Shown here: piece after piece, positions 1 to 9,608 of the stretch
Layout: each line of letters opens with the position of its first letter
Position numbering within the stretch: the first letter of the stretch is position 1
From: Bifidobacterium catenulatum subsp. kashiwanohense JCM 15439 = DSM 21854
GTDB taxonomy: Bacteria; Actinomycetota; Actinomycetes; Actinomycetales; Bifidobacteriaceae
NCBI RefSeq assembly: GCF_001042615.1
Contig: NZ_AP012327.1
Coordinates: 1,550,001-1,614,000 of the forward strand
Length of the DNA: 64,000 nucleotides
Direction: 5' to 3'
Translations under genes and position numbers: made by a program
The notes under the pieces: generated by a model
What the model saw: the letters and a program-made list of their open reading frames with translations, nothing else
What the model was told of the DNA's origin: nothing
Database searches by the model: none

Positions 1-677
1 CCGGAGATGATCAACGGGGTACGGGCCTCGTCGATGAGGATGGAGTCGACCTCATCGACGATGGCGAAGTGGTGGCCACGCTGTACCAGATCGGACTTCT
101 CCCACGCCATATTGTCGCGCAGGTAGTCGAAACCGAACTCGTTATTGGTGCCATAGGTGATATCGGCGTTATACTGCTTACGACGCTCCGGCGGCTTCTG
201 GTTGGTGATGATGCAGCCGGTGCTCATGCCGAGGAAGCGGTAAACACGACCCATGAGTTCGGCCTGATAGCTTGCCAGATAGTCGTTGACGGTGACGACG
301 TGCACGCCTTGGCCATCGAGCGCGTTCAGGTATGCCGGCAGAGTCGCCACGAGGGTCTTGCCTTCACCGGTCTTCATTTCGGCGATGTTGCCCCAGTGCA
401 GCGCCGCACCGCCCATGAGCTGCACGTCGAAGTGACGCAGGCCCAGCGTGCGCTTGGAGGCCTCACGCACGGTGGCGAAGGCTTCCGGCATCAGCTTGTC
501 GAGGGACTCGCCATTGTCGAGACGCTGCTTGAACTTGGCGGTCTGGCCCTTGAGCTCCTCGTCATTGAGCGCTGCAATCTCGTCTTCCAGCGCATTGGTT
601 GCCTGAGCGACAAGCTCAAGCTTCTTGATCTGTCGGCCTTCGCCCATTCGCAGAGCTTTATCAACGATATCTACCAC
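1..677 (-). CDS. secA: Protein translocase subunit SecA (N-terminal part, cut by window edge)
   Basis: ATPase motor that drives preproteins through the SecYEG channel at the cytoplasmic membrane. About 225 N-terminal residues lie in the window; the rest lies beyond base 1. Visible are the SecA start [13 protein letters not shown], the nucleotide-binding MKTGEGKT segment, VNDYLA and the [16 protein letters not shown] segment of the first helicase-like domain. The GTG at 677 is chosen because AGGGAG lies five bases upstream and family members begin with this sequence; an in-frame GTG at 683 is possible but would overlap that ribosome site. It follows hpf in the same direction after a terminator, so it probably has its own promoter in the 678-821 gap. 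Confidence 0.95.
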   Translation of the reverse strand, partial: MVDIVDKALRMGEGRQIKKLELVAQATNALEDEIAALNDEELKGQTAKFKQRLDNGESLDKLMPEAFATVREASKRTLGLRHFDVQLMGGAALHWGNIAEMKTGEGKTLVATLPAYLNALDGQGVHVVTVNDYLASYQAELMGRVYRFLGMSTGCIITNQKPPERRKQYNADITYGTNNEFGFDYLRDNMAWEKSDLVQRGHHFAIVDEVDSILIDEARTPLIIS

Positions 678-821
678 AATCACTCCCTTTGTGTATGCGA
701 GTTACCTCGTCCGAGATTAGTCGCTGTTTAACGATTTCTGAAAAACACCGTCCATTTTACGTAACTTTCAGCGTGTTGCAGCTTTCTACCATTCGACATA
801 CCGTCTGCAGTCATGAAAAGA

Positions 822-846
822 GGCCCACACATACACTGTGCGGGCC
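822..846 (-). terminator. Rho-independent terminator downstream of hpf
   Basis: GGCCC-A-CACA pairs with TGTG-C-GGGCC around a five-base loop, and on the minus strand the stem is followed by CTCTTTTC. It lies 44 bases after the hpf stop and before secA, so it should separate the two transcripts. The remaining 678-821 stretch contains no other feature I can support. Confidence 0.7.
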
Positions 847-889
847 CCATTCGGTCAGATTATCTCCCTATCCAACCACGTTGCATGTC

Positions 890-1549
890 TTACTTCGCCA
901 CATTCTCCGGGGTGTCGATCTCGAAGACGCCATAGCTCCAACCGTGACGATGGTAGACGACGGACGGACGACCGGTCTCCTTGTTCACGAACAGGAAGAA
1001 GTCATGTCCGATCAGCTCCATCTCATACAGCGCCTCATCGATGGTCATCGGCTCCGCGATATGCAGCTTGCGACGGATGACAATCGGAGTGTCGCCTACC
1101 TGGACCTCGACGGACTCACCCGGACCCAGCTCAGCGGCGACAGCGTCGGCCGGACTGTTATTCGGCTCTTCGACCGGCTCCTCGACTTCCGGAGTCGGCT
1201 CGACGACGCCAAGATCGACCGGAACCGGATCGCTGTAGCCACGACGATGATCCTTGCGACGATCACGGGTGCGACGCAGACGGAGAGTCAGCTTGTCGAG
1301 AGCCATGTCCAAAGCGCTGAACTCGTCGGCGCTTGAAGCCTCGGCACGCACCACGGTACGACCTGCGATGACAGTGATCTCAACGCGCTTGGCAGTATCG
1401 GCCTGACGCGGATTGCCCTCATGCGACAGCACAATCTGAACACGCTGCGCATCCGGGGCGATAGCGGTCACACGATTCATCTTGCTTTCGACAACGTCAC
1501 GGAACCTTTGCTTGATCTGCGTATGACGTCCGGTAACGACGATTTCCAT
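890..1549 (-). CDS. hpf: Long-form ribosome hibernation promoting factor
   Basis: Binds the small ribosomal subunit near the decoding centre and lets 70S ribosomes pair as inactive dimers in stationary phase. The 219 residues fit the long form: an N-terminal S30AE/RaiA domain (about 1-105, starting MEIVVTGRH), an acidic proline-rich linker (about 110-150) and a C-terminal dimerisation domain (about 155-215, with the typical DFFLFVN segment and a VVYHRHGWSYG ending). The start has a strong GGGAGG site 5 bases upstream. It sits next to secA, a frequent arrangement in Gram-positive bacteria, and is followed by its own terminator. Confidence 0.93.
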   Translation of the reverse strand: MEIVVTGRHTQIKQRFRDVVESKMNRVTAIAPDAQRVQIVLSHEGNPRQADTAKRVEITVIAGRTVVRAEASSADEFSALDMALDKLTLRLRRTRDRRKDHRRGYSDPVPVDLGVVEPTPEVEEPVEEPNNSPADAVAAELGPGESVEVQVGDTPIVIRRKLHIAEPMTIDEALYEMELIGHDFFLFVNKETGRPSVVYHRHGWSYGVFEIDTPENVAK

Positions 1550-1726
1550 GTGGACCTCCCTAGACTCAAGCGGTGTTACCCGCTATATACGGACCAAACA
1601 GCTGCTTCGCTGTTCGGTAGTCATCATTGTAGCCGCAACATTGTGATTTCACTGAAAAGTTGATGCAAGAAAAATAAAGTTTTTTGATTTTCCTTTCGTC
1701 CGTTTTCTTGCTATCATAGTGAGTTT

Positions 1727-2083
1727 GAGACCTCTTGATGGCCGCGACCGATTCGTCGGTTGAGGAACTTCCGGGCTCCATAGAGCACGATGGCGGATAA
1801 CGTCCGCCCAGGGCGACCTGAGAGATAGCGCAGCAGAGAACAGACCGCCTATCGGTTTCGACCGATAGGTAAGGGTGAAACGGCGGTGTAAGAGACCACC
1901 GGGCCGCTGGTAACAGTCGGCCGCATGGCAAGCCTCATCGGGAGCAAGGCCAAGCAGAAGGCGTTTGAGGGCTGCTCGCCCGAAGCCTTCGGGTAGGCTG
2001 CTAGAGCCTGGCGGCAACGTCAGGTCGAGATGGATGGCCATCCGTGCCTGAGGCACGACAGAACCCGGGGTATAAGAGGTCTC
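1727..2083 (+). ncRNA. rnpB: RNase P RNA, bacterial type A
   Basis: Catalytic RNA that trims the 5' leader of tRNA precursors. The ends GAGACCTCTT (1727-1736) and AAGAGGTCTC (2074-2083) are perfectly complementary and form helix P1. Between them are the conserved elements: GAGGAAcTTCCGGGCTCC near the 5' end, CAGAGAACAGACCGCC, GGTAAGGGTGAAACGG, and ACAGAACCCGG near the 3' end. The length of about 357 nt is usual for actinobacteria. A possible -10 element TATCAT lies at 1712-1717. The gene is divergent from hpf and convergent with recX; I see no clear terminator in 2084-2161. Confidence 0.95.
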
Positions 2084-2161
2084 ACTCTCTTACCACCCCG
2101 ACCGGCCCCTGTGGTGAAACAGTGTCTGAAAACCGCATAGCCACTACGCGAATCAGCCGTT

Positions 2162-2842
2162 TCAGGCGAACAATTCCTGTGCGATTTCTCGCAAAACTTC
2201 AGGATCATGGCCTTTCCGCCCACCAGCACTCCAGAACCGTCTTTTACGCACTTCGACATCCAACCCAGCAGTTTTTCTTGCTGTCCGACGTCCTAGCTCC
2301 CATGCAGCCTCGACGAACACGCCTTGGGATTCGGCTTCATCGCACACACGTTGCGCAAGCTGACGGTCCACACCTTTTCGTTTGAGCTCCATAACCGCTC
2401 CCCTATGACCCATCAGTCGTGATGCGCAGTACCGCACCGCGGACTGAGCGTACGCCTCGTCGTCGATGAGACGAACCCTAATCAGTCTGGCAATCACATC
2501 GTCCACTACTTCAGGAACGTACCCTTTGCCAACAAGTCGCTCTCTCATCGCACCTGACGGACGCGGTGCCGCATCAAGCAACCGGAGGGCGGCCTCCCTG
2601 CACGCATCCAGATCATTCGGATCGTCAGGCGTTCGCGACACGCCGGCCACGACACGCCCTGCGTGTCGCGCGTGTCGCGAACGCTTCGGCGTGTTTTCTT
2701 CATCATTGCACAAAACCTGTCCGCAGCCGGATTTGATTCGGCCGTCCTGCAGTCGCCCGCCATGGGAAAGGGCAGAGCCCCCAGCCTCGGACAATACCGG
2801 CTGGAGGTCCTGCTGTTCAAGAAATCGCTCGGCACTGATCAT
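2162..2842 (-). CDS. recX: Regulatory protein RecX
   Basis: Modulates RecA by binding its filament and limiting recombinase and co-protease activity. The C-terminal two thirds (about residues 75-226) show the three-helix RecX repeats, including LRLLDAAPRPSGAMRERL, DDEAYAQSAV and RRFWSAGGRKGHDPEVLREI. The N-terminal 70 residues are low in recognisable features. It begins three bases after the recA stop, so the two are surely co-transcribed and probably translationally coupled, as in many actinobacteria. No obvious terminator is seen between its end and the convergent rnpB. Confidence 0.9.
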   Translation of the reverse strand: MISAERFLEQQDLQPVLSEAGGSALSHGGRLQDGRIKSGCGQVLCNDEENTPKRSRHARHAGRVVAGVSRTPDDPNDLDACREAALRLLDAAPRPSGAMRERLVGKGYVPEVVDDVIARLIRVRLIDDEAYAQSAVRYCASRLMGHRGAVMELKRKGVDRQLAQRVCDEAESQGVFVEAAWELGRRTARKTAGLDVEVRKRRFWSAGGRKGHDPEVLREIAQELFA

Positions 2843-2845
2843 ATG

Positions 2846-4030
2846 TCATGCCTTGTCGGCAGGCTTGGAAGACTTTGCCGCGCCCTTAGCCGTTTCCGGC
2901 TTGGCAGCATCAGCTTTCGCCTTTTCCTCGCCTTTCACATCCTTCGCCGACACATCGTCACCATCCTCGGCGAATTGGTCAGTAGGCTCAATGAGTCCGA
3001 ATTCGGCTTTCACCTTATTCTCAATCTCTGCAGTAAGCTCCGGGTTGTCTTTGAGGAACTGACGCACGTTCTCACGCCCCTGCCCCAGTTGGTCGCCATC
3101 ATACGTGAACCACGATCCGGACTTCTTCACGACATTGACCTGCAACGCCATGTCAAGCACAGATCCTTCTTTGGAAATCCCCTCGCCGTACAGCACGTCG
3201 AACTCAGCAGTCTTGAACGGTGGAGCCATCTTGTTCTTGACGACCTTGACCTTGGTACGGTTGCCCACAGCCTCGTCGCCGTTCTTGATGGTCTGGATGC
3301 GACGAATATCCATGCGGACGGACGAGTAGAACTTCAACGCCTTGCCACCGGTGGTCGTTTCCGGATTGCCAAAGAACACGCCGATCTTCTCACGGAGCTG
3401 ATTGATGAAGATGGCCGTGGTACCTGCCTGAGCCAAAGCGCCAGTCATCTTACGCAATGCCTGGCTCATCAGTCGCGCCTGCAAACCGACGTGACTGTCG
3501 CCCATTTCACCTTCGATTTCGGCCTTCGGCACCAATGCCGCCACGGAATCGATGACAATCACGTCAAGCGCACCGGAACGAATCAGCATATCCGCGATCT
3601 CCAGCGCCTGTTCGCCGTTATCGGGCTGGGAGACGATCAGCGAATCCGTGTCGACGCCAAGCTTGCGCGCATAGACAGGATCAAGCGCATGCTCCGCATC
3701 GATGAACGCGGCGACCCCACCGCTTTTCTGGGCATTGGCCACCACATGCAGCGCCAGCGTGGTCTTGCCGGAGGATTCCGGGCCATAGATCTCCACAATA
3801 CGGCCCTTCGGCAAACCTCCGATGCCCAATGCCATATCCAACGCTAGCGATCCGGTTGGAATCACCTCAACATCCTGCTCAGGACGATCGCCTAATCGCA
3901 TGGCCGACCCTTTGCCGAAACTCTTCTCGACCTGCGCAAGCGCCGTATCGAGCGCGGCCTGACGACGCGGGTCGATGCCGTTCGCGGACTTGTTCTGTGC
4001 GGCTCCCTTTGCCGTGCTCGTCTGTGCCAT
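2846..4030 (-). CDS. recA: Recombinase RecA
   Basis: ATP-dependent strand-exchange protein for homologous recombination and co-protease for LexA cleavage. The 394 residues contain the Walker [10 protein letters not shown] at 83-91, the IDAEHALD segment, Walker [11 protein letters not shown], the loop L1 region [18 protein letters not shown] and the [20 protein letters not shown] region near L2. The C-terminal 50 residues are a variable Lys/Ala/Glu-rich tail, as in other actinobacteria. An SOS box lies about 215 bases upstream, giving a long leader. recX follows after three bases. Confidence 0.98.
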   Translation of the reverse strand: MAQTSTAKGAAQNKSANGIDPRRQAALDTALAQVEKSFGKGSAMRLGDRPEQDVEVIPTGSLALDMALGIGGLPKGRIVEIYGPESSGKTTLALHVVANAQKSGGVAAFIDAEHALDPVYARKLGVDTDSLIVSQPDNGEQALEIADMLIRSGALDVIVIDSVAALVPKAEIEGEMGDSHVGLQARLMSQALRKMTGALAQAGTTAIFINQLREKIGVFFGNPETTTGGKALKFYSSVRMDIRRIQTIKNGDEAVGNRTKVKVVKNKMAPPFKTAEFDVLYGEGISKEGSVLDMALQVNVVKKSGSWFTYDGDQLGQGRENVRQFLKDNPELTAEIENKVKAEFGLIEPTDQFAEDGDDVSAKDVKGEEKAKADAAKPETAKGAAKSSKPADKA

Positions 4031-4244
4031 GACTACTCCTTTTGCCGACTATGACGAATGGTGGCTTCACCGTAAGGCCACAGTATTCGTTCTTGCAAAT
4101 CCAACGACCGCTGTGGTCGGAAGACATGCGATCCAACGAGTCATAAACCAACATTCCTTGAAAAATCAACGTTCTCACGCGACCTGAAGAATTTGGAAAC
4201 AGCCCGTTTAGGTTGTTGTCTGTGGATAACTATATCCCAATATG

Positions 4245-4258
4245 CGAACATCTGTTCG
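4245..4258. promoter_or_regulatory. LexA-binding SOS box upstream of recA
   Basis: CGAACATCTGTTCG matches the Gram-positive/actinobacterial SOS consensus CGAAC-N4-GTTCG exactly. It lies between DUF3046 (stop at 4286) and recA (start at 4030). On the minus strand a TATAGT element follows about 12 bases later and could be the -10 of the recA promoter, which would place LexA over the promoter; I see no good -35. That the box controls recA is inference from position. Confidence 0.85.
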
Positions 4259-4285
4259 AAGAGGTGTGTTGTGTTCGAAAAAGGC

Positions 4286-4519
4286 TCAACGAACCGGCAT
4301 GGGAGGCGCGTTATGATCTTTGCCCCAACGTTGGGAATCCGGGATACCCATCTGGTCGCAGAGCACATTCCACACCACTCGAGGCTCCTCACCTGCACTG
4401 AGCGCGTCGACCACCGTCATACCGCCAAGGCGATCAAGCACCTGATCACGCGCCAACGATCGACCGTAGCTGCGTCCGAGCACTTCCTCAAGCAACTGCC
4501 AAAATTCACGTTCCTGCAC
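4286..4519 (-). CDS. DUF3046 family protein
   Basis: Small conserved actinobacterial protein of unknown function, about 77 residues. Recognisable DUF3046 features are EREFWQLLEEVLG at the start, GRSLARDQVLDRLGG in the middle, and VVWNVLCDQMGIPDSQRWG near the end. I place the start at the GTG at 4519, which gives the usual family length and start; an upstream in-frame ATG at 4606 would add about 29 residues without family resemblance. It is consistently found just upstream of recA in actinobacteria. Here the SOS box lies between the two, so recA can be transcribed on its own. Confidence 0.8.
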   Translation of the reverse strand: MQEREFWQLLEEVLGRSYGRSLARDQVLDRLGGMTVVDALSAGEEPRVVWNVLCDQMGIPDSQRWGKDHNAPPMPVR

Positions 4520-4562
4520 GCGCCCCAGTGTACACAGACTTGATTTATATGAGAAAAGAGAA

Positions 4563-4588
4563 ACGCCCGGCGAACAATCGCCGGGCGT
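4563..4588 (-). terminator. Rho-independent terminator of the clgR operon
   Basis: ACGCCCGGCGA and TCGCCGGGCGT form a perfect 11-bp stem with an ACAA loop; the minus strand continues TTTCTCTTTTCTC. It lies 22 bases past the clgR stop and separates that operon from DUF3046-recA-recX. Confidence 0.88.
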
Positions 4589-4609
4589 CATCATGCCATA
4601 TTTCACGAA

Positions 4610-5122
4610 TCAGGCAGTCACGGAATCAAGATAGTCAGCCACCATGCGAAGCATCTGGGCTGTGGACAGCCCCAAAGACTGCGCGATGGACGACAGCAGC
4701 TCGGAACTGGCCTCCTTCTGCCCGCGTTCCACTTCGGAAAGGTATCCCAGCGACACACCGGCCTTTTCGCTGACCTCGCGAAGCGTCTTGTGGTCTCGCG
4801 TTCGCAGGTCACGCAGCACATGGCCGATGGCTTCGCGCAACGAAACCTCCTTAGCCTCATCAGACTGCTCTGAAGCATGCTGCACGGCATGCGCGCGCAC
4901 ACGCTCGGAGTCCTCTTCCTGCCACATTCGCGTCAACGCGGCCTGACGCTCGTCCTTGGCTTTCTTGGCCGCACGCGCACGGAGCACCTGCTGCTGCGCG
5001 AACATCACCGCGCGCCTCTGAGCCGGCGTGAGCTCCCTGACACGAGCCCCGGCAGCCTGCGCGGTCGCAGGGGCCATAGCCTTGAGTTCCCGCTGTTCTT
5101 TGGTGAGTGTCATCATTTCCAT
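4610..5122 (-). CDS. clgR: XRE-type transcriptional regulator, ClgR-like
   Basis: Likely activator of clp protease and stress genes, the role established for ClgR in actinobacteria including Bifidobacterium. The 170-residue protein has a charged helical N-terminal half (about 1-90) rich in Arg, Ala and Glu and a C-terminal Cro/CI helix-turn-helix (about 98-160) with [20 protein letters not shown] followed by VERGQKEAS. Its place between cinA and recA is the conserved clgR position. ClgR proteins are usually near 110 residues, so the N-terminal extension of about 80 residues is longer than usual. AAGGGG seven bases ahead of the ATG supports the long start. Confidence 0.83.
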   Translation of the reverse strand: MEMMTLTKEQRELKAMAPATAQAAGARVRELTPAQRRAVMFAQQQVLRARAAKKAKDERQAALTRMWQEEDSERVRAHAVQHASEQSDEAKEVSLREAIGHVLRDLRTRDHKTLREVSEKAGVSLGYLSEVERGQKEASSELLSSIAQSLGLSTAQMLRMVADYLDSVTA

Positions 5123-5182
5123 TCATCAGCCCCTTTTTCGTGCGTACGTCTGTCCACTATGGTCAACACTCATCTTTGTGGA

Positions 5183-5749
5183 TTATTCCTGTGAATCCAC
5201 TGAAAGCTCCCTCAGTTTTTGCAGAATGCAATACACGACGCCACGCCGTACGCCTTCCCTATCTCCCTGCAGGCGAAGTTCGAAAGCCTCCGTTCGCCTA
5301 GAGCGAACAGATCCAAACCCGCCCGGCAGGGAACAGCCGACGTAGGCAAGTCCCGCAGACTTGTCTCCGTCAGGTCCAGGACCCGCCACACCGGTGGTCG
5401 ACAATCCGACGACACGATCGCCGTCCTCCTGCTGCCGGTACAGCCTCGCCGTTCCGAAAGCCATCTGGCGCGCCACTTCGGGATGAACGGCCCCCTCTCG
5501 GCGCAACAACTCGGCATCCACACCAAGAATCGACGCCTTGGCACGAATGTCGTATGTCACAGCGGAGCCAAGAAACACTTTCGACGCCCCCGGCACACGC
5601 ACGAAAGCATCGGCCAGCAAGCCTCCCGTCAACGACTCGGCTGCCGCGATTTTGAAACGATTGGTCTCGCAATATGCAAGAACGGCCGCAGCCAATTCAT
5701 CGCATTGCGATTGGTTGGCGGCAGCCGTCTGGTTCAAGGATTCAATCAT
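5183..5749 (-). CDS. pncC: CinA C-terminal-domain protein, nicotinamide-nucleotide amidase type
   Basis: Probably deamidates nicotinamide mononucleotide to nicotinate mononucleotide in pyridine-nucleotide salvage. The 188 residues correspond only to the C-terminal domain of CinA, with AAAESLTGGLLADAFVRVPGAS, YDIRAKASILGV, the HPEVARQMAFG segment and TGVAGPGPD. The N-terminal molybdopterin-binding-like domain of full CinA (about 410 residues) is absent. It begins seven bases after the pgsA stop and leads into clgR 60 bases later, a common actinobacterial order. Confidence 0.87.
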   Translation of the reverse strand: MIESLNQTAAANQSQCDELAAAVLAYCETNRFKIAAAESLTGGLLADAFVRVPGASKVFLGSAVTYDIRAKASILGVDAELLRREGAVHPEVARQMAFGTARLYRQQEDGDRVVGLSTTGVAGPGPDGDKSAGLAYVGCSLPGGFGSVRSRRTEAFELRLQGDREGVRRGVVYCILQKLRELSVDSQE

Positions 5750-5756
5750 GAATACC

Positions 5757-6446
5757 CTACTTGGTTTCTTTTCCGGTCTTGCCTGCGGGCTTTTTACGAC
5801 CGCCGAAAGTATTAACCAGATACTCGCCGCCGGAATACAGGCAGAGAATCAGCGCAAGATAAATCAGCGCATACGTGATGATGTAGTAGACGGTCATCCA
5901 CATCGGGGTGTCGCCTAACCCTTTCGGAGCCAAGCTCCACATAGGCAGCATCAACATGGCCAGACCGATGCACTGGCAGAGCGTCTTGTACTTGCCTGCC
6001 TGGGACGCGGCGATGACCTTGCCGCCCGTGTCGATCACAAAGAAGCGCATGACGGTGATGCCGATCTCACGAATCAGGAACAGGGCGGTCACGACCCAGC
6101 CCAGCACTGGATTGACGAATTCGTTGAAGATGGCGGCAACAATCAGTGTGCCGCAGGTGAGCAGTTTGTCGGCAATCGGGTCCATCAGCTTGCCAAGTTC
6201 AGTGACCTGGTTGTATTTGCGGGCCATCCAACCGTCAAGCTTATCGGTGCAGGCCGCGACGATGAAAATGACCGCGGCAACCCAACGCATGGTGACGTTG
6301 TCCACGCCCCACGCGCCGGCTTTGGCGTACAGCGCCAAAAACACGATGACCAAGATGATACGAGAGAAGGTGACAAGGTTCGGCGGCGCGTTCCAACCGT
6401 CAAGCAACGATGATTTGCGTTCTTCTTGCTTTTCCATACCGTTCAC
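5757..6446 (-). CDS. pgsA: CDP-diacylglycerol-glycerol-3-phosphate 3-phosphatidyltransferase
   Basis: Makes phosphatidylglycerophosphate for anionic phospholipids in the membrane. The CDP-alcohol phosphatidyltransferase motif D-G-x2-A-R-x8-G-x3-D-x3-D is present as DGWMARKYNQVTELGKLMDP with the next Asp shortly after. Several hydrophobic helices run between residues 20 and 215. The start is taken at a GTG four bases after CAGGG; an ATG three codons later is the alternative. It follows ftsK after 58 bases and precedes pncC in a tight run. PgsA1 and PgsA2-like paralogues are hard to tell apart from sequence alone. Confidence 0.9.
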   Translation of the reverse strand: MNGMEKQEERKSSLLDGWNAPPNLVTFSRIILVIVFLALYAKAGAWGVDNVTMRWVAAVIFIVAACTDKLDGWMARKYNQVTELGKLMDPIADKLLTCGTLIVAAIFNEFVNPVLGWVVTALFLIREIGITVMRFFVIDTGGKVIAASQAGKYKTLCQCIGLAMLMLPMWSLAPKGLGDTPMWMTVYYIITYALIYLALILCLYSGGEYLVNTFGGRKKPAGKTGKETK

Positions 6447-6504
6447 GTTACCCTGACACTTCTACTTGCTTACAAATTTGCGTTTCATACGGAGCGTTCC
6501 CCAG

Positions 6505-9336
6505 TCACATCGCCACTTCGGAATCCGCTGTCGAAGAAGCTCCCGAATTCAGCGACGAAGTCTCGCCCTTGATGAAGGCGAGCACCTGCGGCAGGTCCTG
6601 GGGCTGCACCAACACCTCGCGCGCCTTGGACCCTTCGGACGGCCCCACGACGCCACGCGACTCCAGCAGATCCATGAGACGTCCCGCCTTGGCGAACCCG
6701 ACGCGCAGCTTGCGCTGCAACATGGACGTCGAGCCGAACTGCGATGTGACCACCAGTTCCGCCGCCTGCAACAGCACGTCCATATCGCCGCCGATATCTT
6801 CATCCGGTTCGATGGCCTTCTTGTCGGCTTCCTTAGCCATTTCCTCGATATCCTCGCGGTAATGCGGCTTACGTTGGGTGCGCACGAACTCCACCGCACG
6901 ACGGATTTCCGATTCGTCGACCCATGCACCCTGCACACGCAACGGTTTGGCCTGTCCCATCGGCAGGAACAGCGCATCGCCCTGCCCGATCAGGGTTTCC
7001 GCTCCGGTGGAATCGAGGATGACTCGAGAATCCGTGGCGGACGAGGTCGCAAAAGCAAGTCGTGAAGGAATATTCGCCTTGATCAGACCGGTGACCACAT
7101 CAACCGACGGACGCTGGGTGGCAAGCACCAGATGCACACCTGCCGCTCGTGCCAGCTGCGTAATGCGCTGGATGGAGCTTTCCACATCGTTCTTGGCCAC
7201 CATCATCAAATCGGCCATCTCGTCGACGACCACCAGGATGTACGGATATGGGGCAACCTTCCGCTTCGACCCGGCCGGCGCATGCACTTTGCCCGCACGC
7301 ACGGCCGCATTGAAATCCTTGATGTGGCGGAATCCGAAGAATTCAAGATCGCTGTAGCGAGCATCCATCTCCTTGACCACCCATTCAAGCGCCTGCGCGG
7401 CCTTCTTCGGATCGGTGATGATCGGCGTGAGCAGATGCGGGATGCCCGCGTATGCCGACAGTTCCACTCGTTTCGGATCAACCATGATCATGCGCACTTG
7501 GTCAGGCGTCGCCCTCATGATCACAGATGTCAGCATGGAGTTGATAAAACTGGACTTACCGGAACCAGTGGCGCCTGCCACCAGAAGATGCGGCATCTTG
7601 GTGAGGTCAGCCGTTACAAAATGGCCTTCCACATCCTTACCCACGCCTGTGAGCATCGGGTTTGGATCATTCCTTGCCTTGTCCGAGCGAAGCACGTCGC
7701 CAAGTACCACGGTTTCACGGTCGGTGTTCGGTATTTCGATGCCGATGGCGGATTTGCCTTCGATCACCGACAGAATGCGTACGTCGGAGCTGGCCACCGC
7801 GTAGGCGATGTTTTTCTGCAGATTGGTAACCTTCTCCACTTTCACGCCAGGACCAAGCTCCACCTCGTACATGGTCACGGATGGGCCTCGCAGGAAGCCG
7901 ATAACTTTGGCATCGACATTGAATTGCTGGAAGGTGACCGTAAGCGCACGAATCACACGATCGTTCTCCGGCGTGTGCACGGCGTGCGGCGCACCTTGCT
8001 TTAGCATGCCGAGGTCAGGTAGATGGTATGGGCCTTCCGGAATCCCGTCGGATTCATCGGAAACGCCTTCTTCGCTCACGCCGCCATTCAGATCGTTTAC
8101 GACCTCGTTGGTCGCCGCATCGACCATAACCTGCGTTCCATTGGATGTGCCGTTCTCATCGATGACCGCCCACGGATCGTCCGCGGCCACGCCGACTGAC
8201 TTGATTTCACTGGATGGTACCGCTCCAACCATCGCGGGGACGGTTTCTGGAATTTGCGGCATGGTGCCGCTTGCAGTTCCGATTGGATCTGACGAAAGGG
8301 AACGCGCCACAGGCATCTGAGGCATGACGACGGTTCCGCCAGAATCCTGAGCGGAATGTTCGCCGGATGAAATGCTGCGCGGCTGCGAAACGCTCTGATA
8401 TGGTTCGTCAAGCATGGTTTCCGCCGTTTCGCCATGTCGTTCGGCGGCATTGCGAAACGCCTCATCGCCGTCATAGTATTCGAGTCCGTCCTGAGCGCCC
8501 TGCTTCTTGGTTTTTGATGATATCAACTGCCTTAAGCGAGAAAGCAGCATCGGCTTCTTCTCTTCGGCTGCCGCATTGTCGGTCCCATCATGCGCCGGCA
8601 CCCCCTCGGCAAAGGACAGCGTGGCATCTCCGATGCGCACCTCATTCGGGAATTGCTCGGTCTCGTCATCGCCCGTCTTATTTGCACTGAAACCAAAACG
8701 GGACATTAACGAGCACACCTTGTCGGGAATCTCATCAACCCGCGTATGGGTGATCATCAACAGCGAAAACAGAATGACGACCACGAAAATAACGATGGCG
8801 AACGCTTTGGAAAGCCCCCATGCCAACGGGCAACCAAGCACGTAGCCGAGCAATCCTCCCGCTTTCTGCAGCAACGCCATATCGAAACCTTGGATGTCGG
8901 ATGCAAGTGCCGCGTCAAGTATGGAACAGATGGACCACAAGATCATGGACCATCCCGTAGCCATACGCGCATTGTCGCTTTTGCGCTGGGTCTTATGCAT
9001 AAGGCTGAACACCACTAGCATTAGGAAAACCGGCAGAATGACGCTCATCAGGCCAAACAATCCGGAGGCCATGGCATGGAGCACCTGACCGAATGCACCT
9101 TGCACCCGGAACCATTCCGAAGCGCAGAACAGTACCGCGAGAATCACCAGAACAAAACATGCAATGTCGCGCCTGTACTTGGTCAAGACGCCCATCACTG
9201 GCGATGGTTCGACCGCGTCCATGACCTTGGTCTCGCCGGAACGGGCTTTGCCCGCGGACCTTTTGCCACTGGATTTCGTGTTGGAAGATGCTGTTCGTGC
9301 CATAACGGTCATGATTTTACCCATGGGATGCGCCAT
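6505..9336 (-). CDS. ftsK: DNA translocase FtsK/SpoIIIE
   Basis: Septum-located double-stranded DNA pump that clears chromosome termini and activates XerCD recombination. Roughly 943 residues: a basic N-terminus, four or five membrane helices (about 45-205), an acidic Ser/Gly-rich linker (about 210-430), the RecA-like motor with Walker [11 protein letters not shown] and Walker [13 protein letters not shown], and a C-terminal winged-helix gamma domain (last 65 residues, containing [20 protein letters not shown]). I choose the ATG at 9336 because GAGGAA lies five to six bases upstream; an in-frame ATG at 9363 lacks a site. xerC and xerD are also in this window. Confidence 0.95.
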   Translation of the reverse strand: MAHPMGKIMTVMARTASSNTKSSGKRSAGKARSGETKVMDAVEPSPVMGVLTKYRRDIACFVLVILAVLFCASEWFRVQGAFGQVLHAMASGLFGLMSVILPVFLMLVVFSLMHKTQRKSDNARMATGWSMILWSICSILDAALASDIQGFDMALLQKAGGLLGYVLGCPLAWGLSKAFAIVIFVVVILFSLLMITHTRVDEIPDKVCSLMSRFGFSANKTGDDETEQFPNEVRIGDATLSFAEGVPAHDGTDNAAAEEKKPMLLSRLRQLISSKTKKQGAQDGLEYYDGDEAFRNAAERHGETAETMLDEPYQSVSQPRSISSGEHSAQDSGGTVVMPQMPVARSLSSDPIGTASGTMPQIPETVPAMVGAVPSSEIKSVGVAADDPWAVIDENGTSNGTQVMVDAATNEVVNDLNGGVSEEGVSDESDGIPEGPYHLPDLGMLKQGAPHAVHTPENDRVIRALTVTFQQFNVDAKVIGFLRGPSVTMYEVELGPGVKVEKVTNLQKNIAYAVASSDVRILSVIEGKSAIGIEIPNTDRETVVLGDVLRSDKARNDPNPMLTGVGKDVEGHFVTADLTKMPHLLVAGATGSGKSSFINSMLTSVIMRATPDQVRMIMVDPKRVELSAYAGIPHLLTPIITDPKKAAQALEWVVKEMDARYSDLEFFGFRHIKDFNAAVRAGKVHAPAGSKRKVAPYPYILVVVDEMADLMMVAKNDVESSIQRITQLARAAGVHLVLATQRPSVDVVTGLIKANIPSRLAFATSSATDSRVILDSTGAETLIGQGDALFLPMGQAKPLRVQGAWVDESEIRRAVEFVRTQRKPHYREDIEEMAKEADKKAIEPDEDIGGDMDVLLQAAELVVTSQFGSTSMLQRKLRVGFAKAGRLMDLLESRGVVGPSEGSKAREVLVQPQDLPQVLAFIKGETSSLNSGASSTADSEVAM

Positions 9337-9398
9337 GACATGACATTTCCTCGAATCGCACACATTTTCTAACTTAAGTGAACACGCAATTTCACTGA

Positions 9399-9608
9399 TT
9401 GGATTCCGCCAAGATCGTCACCGTCAAGCTGGGTGCCAAGTCGGAGAAGACCGTGGATAAGGTGGAAAGCTTCGACGAATACGGCAGCGGGGTTTTCATT
9501 TCAGGCGAGGTCTCCGAGATGATGCTGGGTGTAGGCGTCCGCCTGCGCGTCTATGGCGTCGTAGGCACCTGCATCGGCATGTTCGATGATGGCCATCGCA
9601 TTGCCTAG
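9399..9608 (+). other. Short open frame, possible gene remnant
   Basis: Between ftsK and miaA, a frame opening with TTG at 9399 gives about 35 residues with codon choices typical of well-expressed genes here (AAG, GTC, CTG, GGT), including [20 protein letters not shown]. It then runs antisense into the miaA 3' end from 9501. No ribosome site and no recognised family. It could be the 5' relic of a lost gene or chance. Confidence 0.2.
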
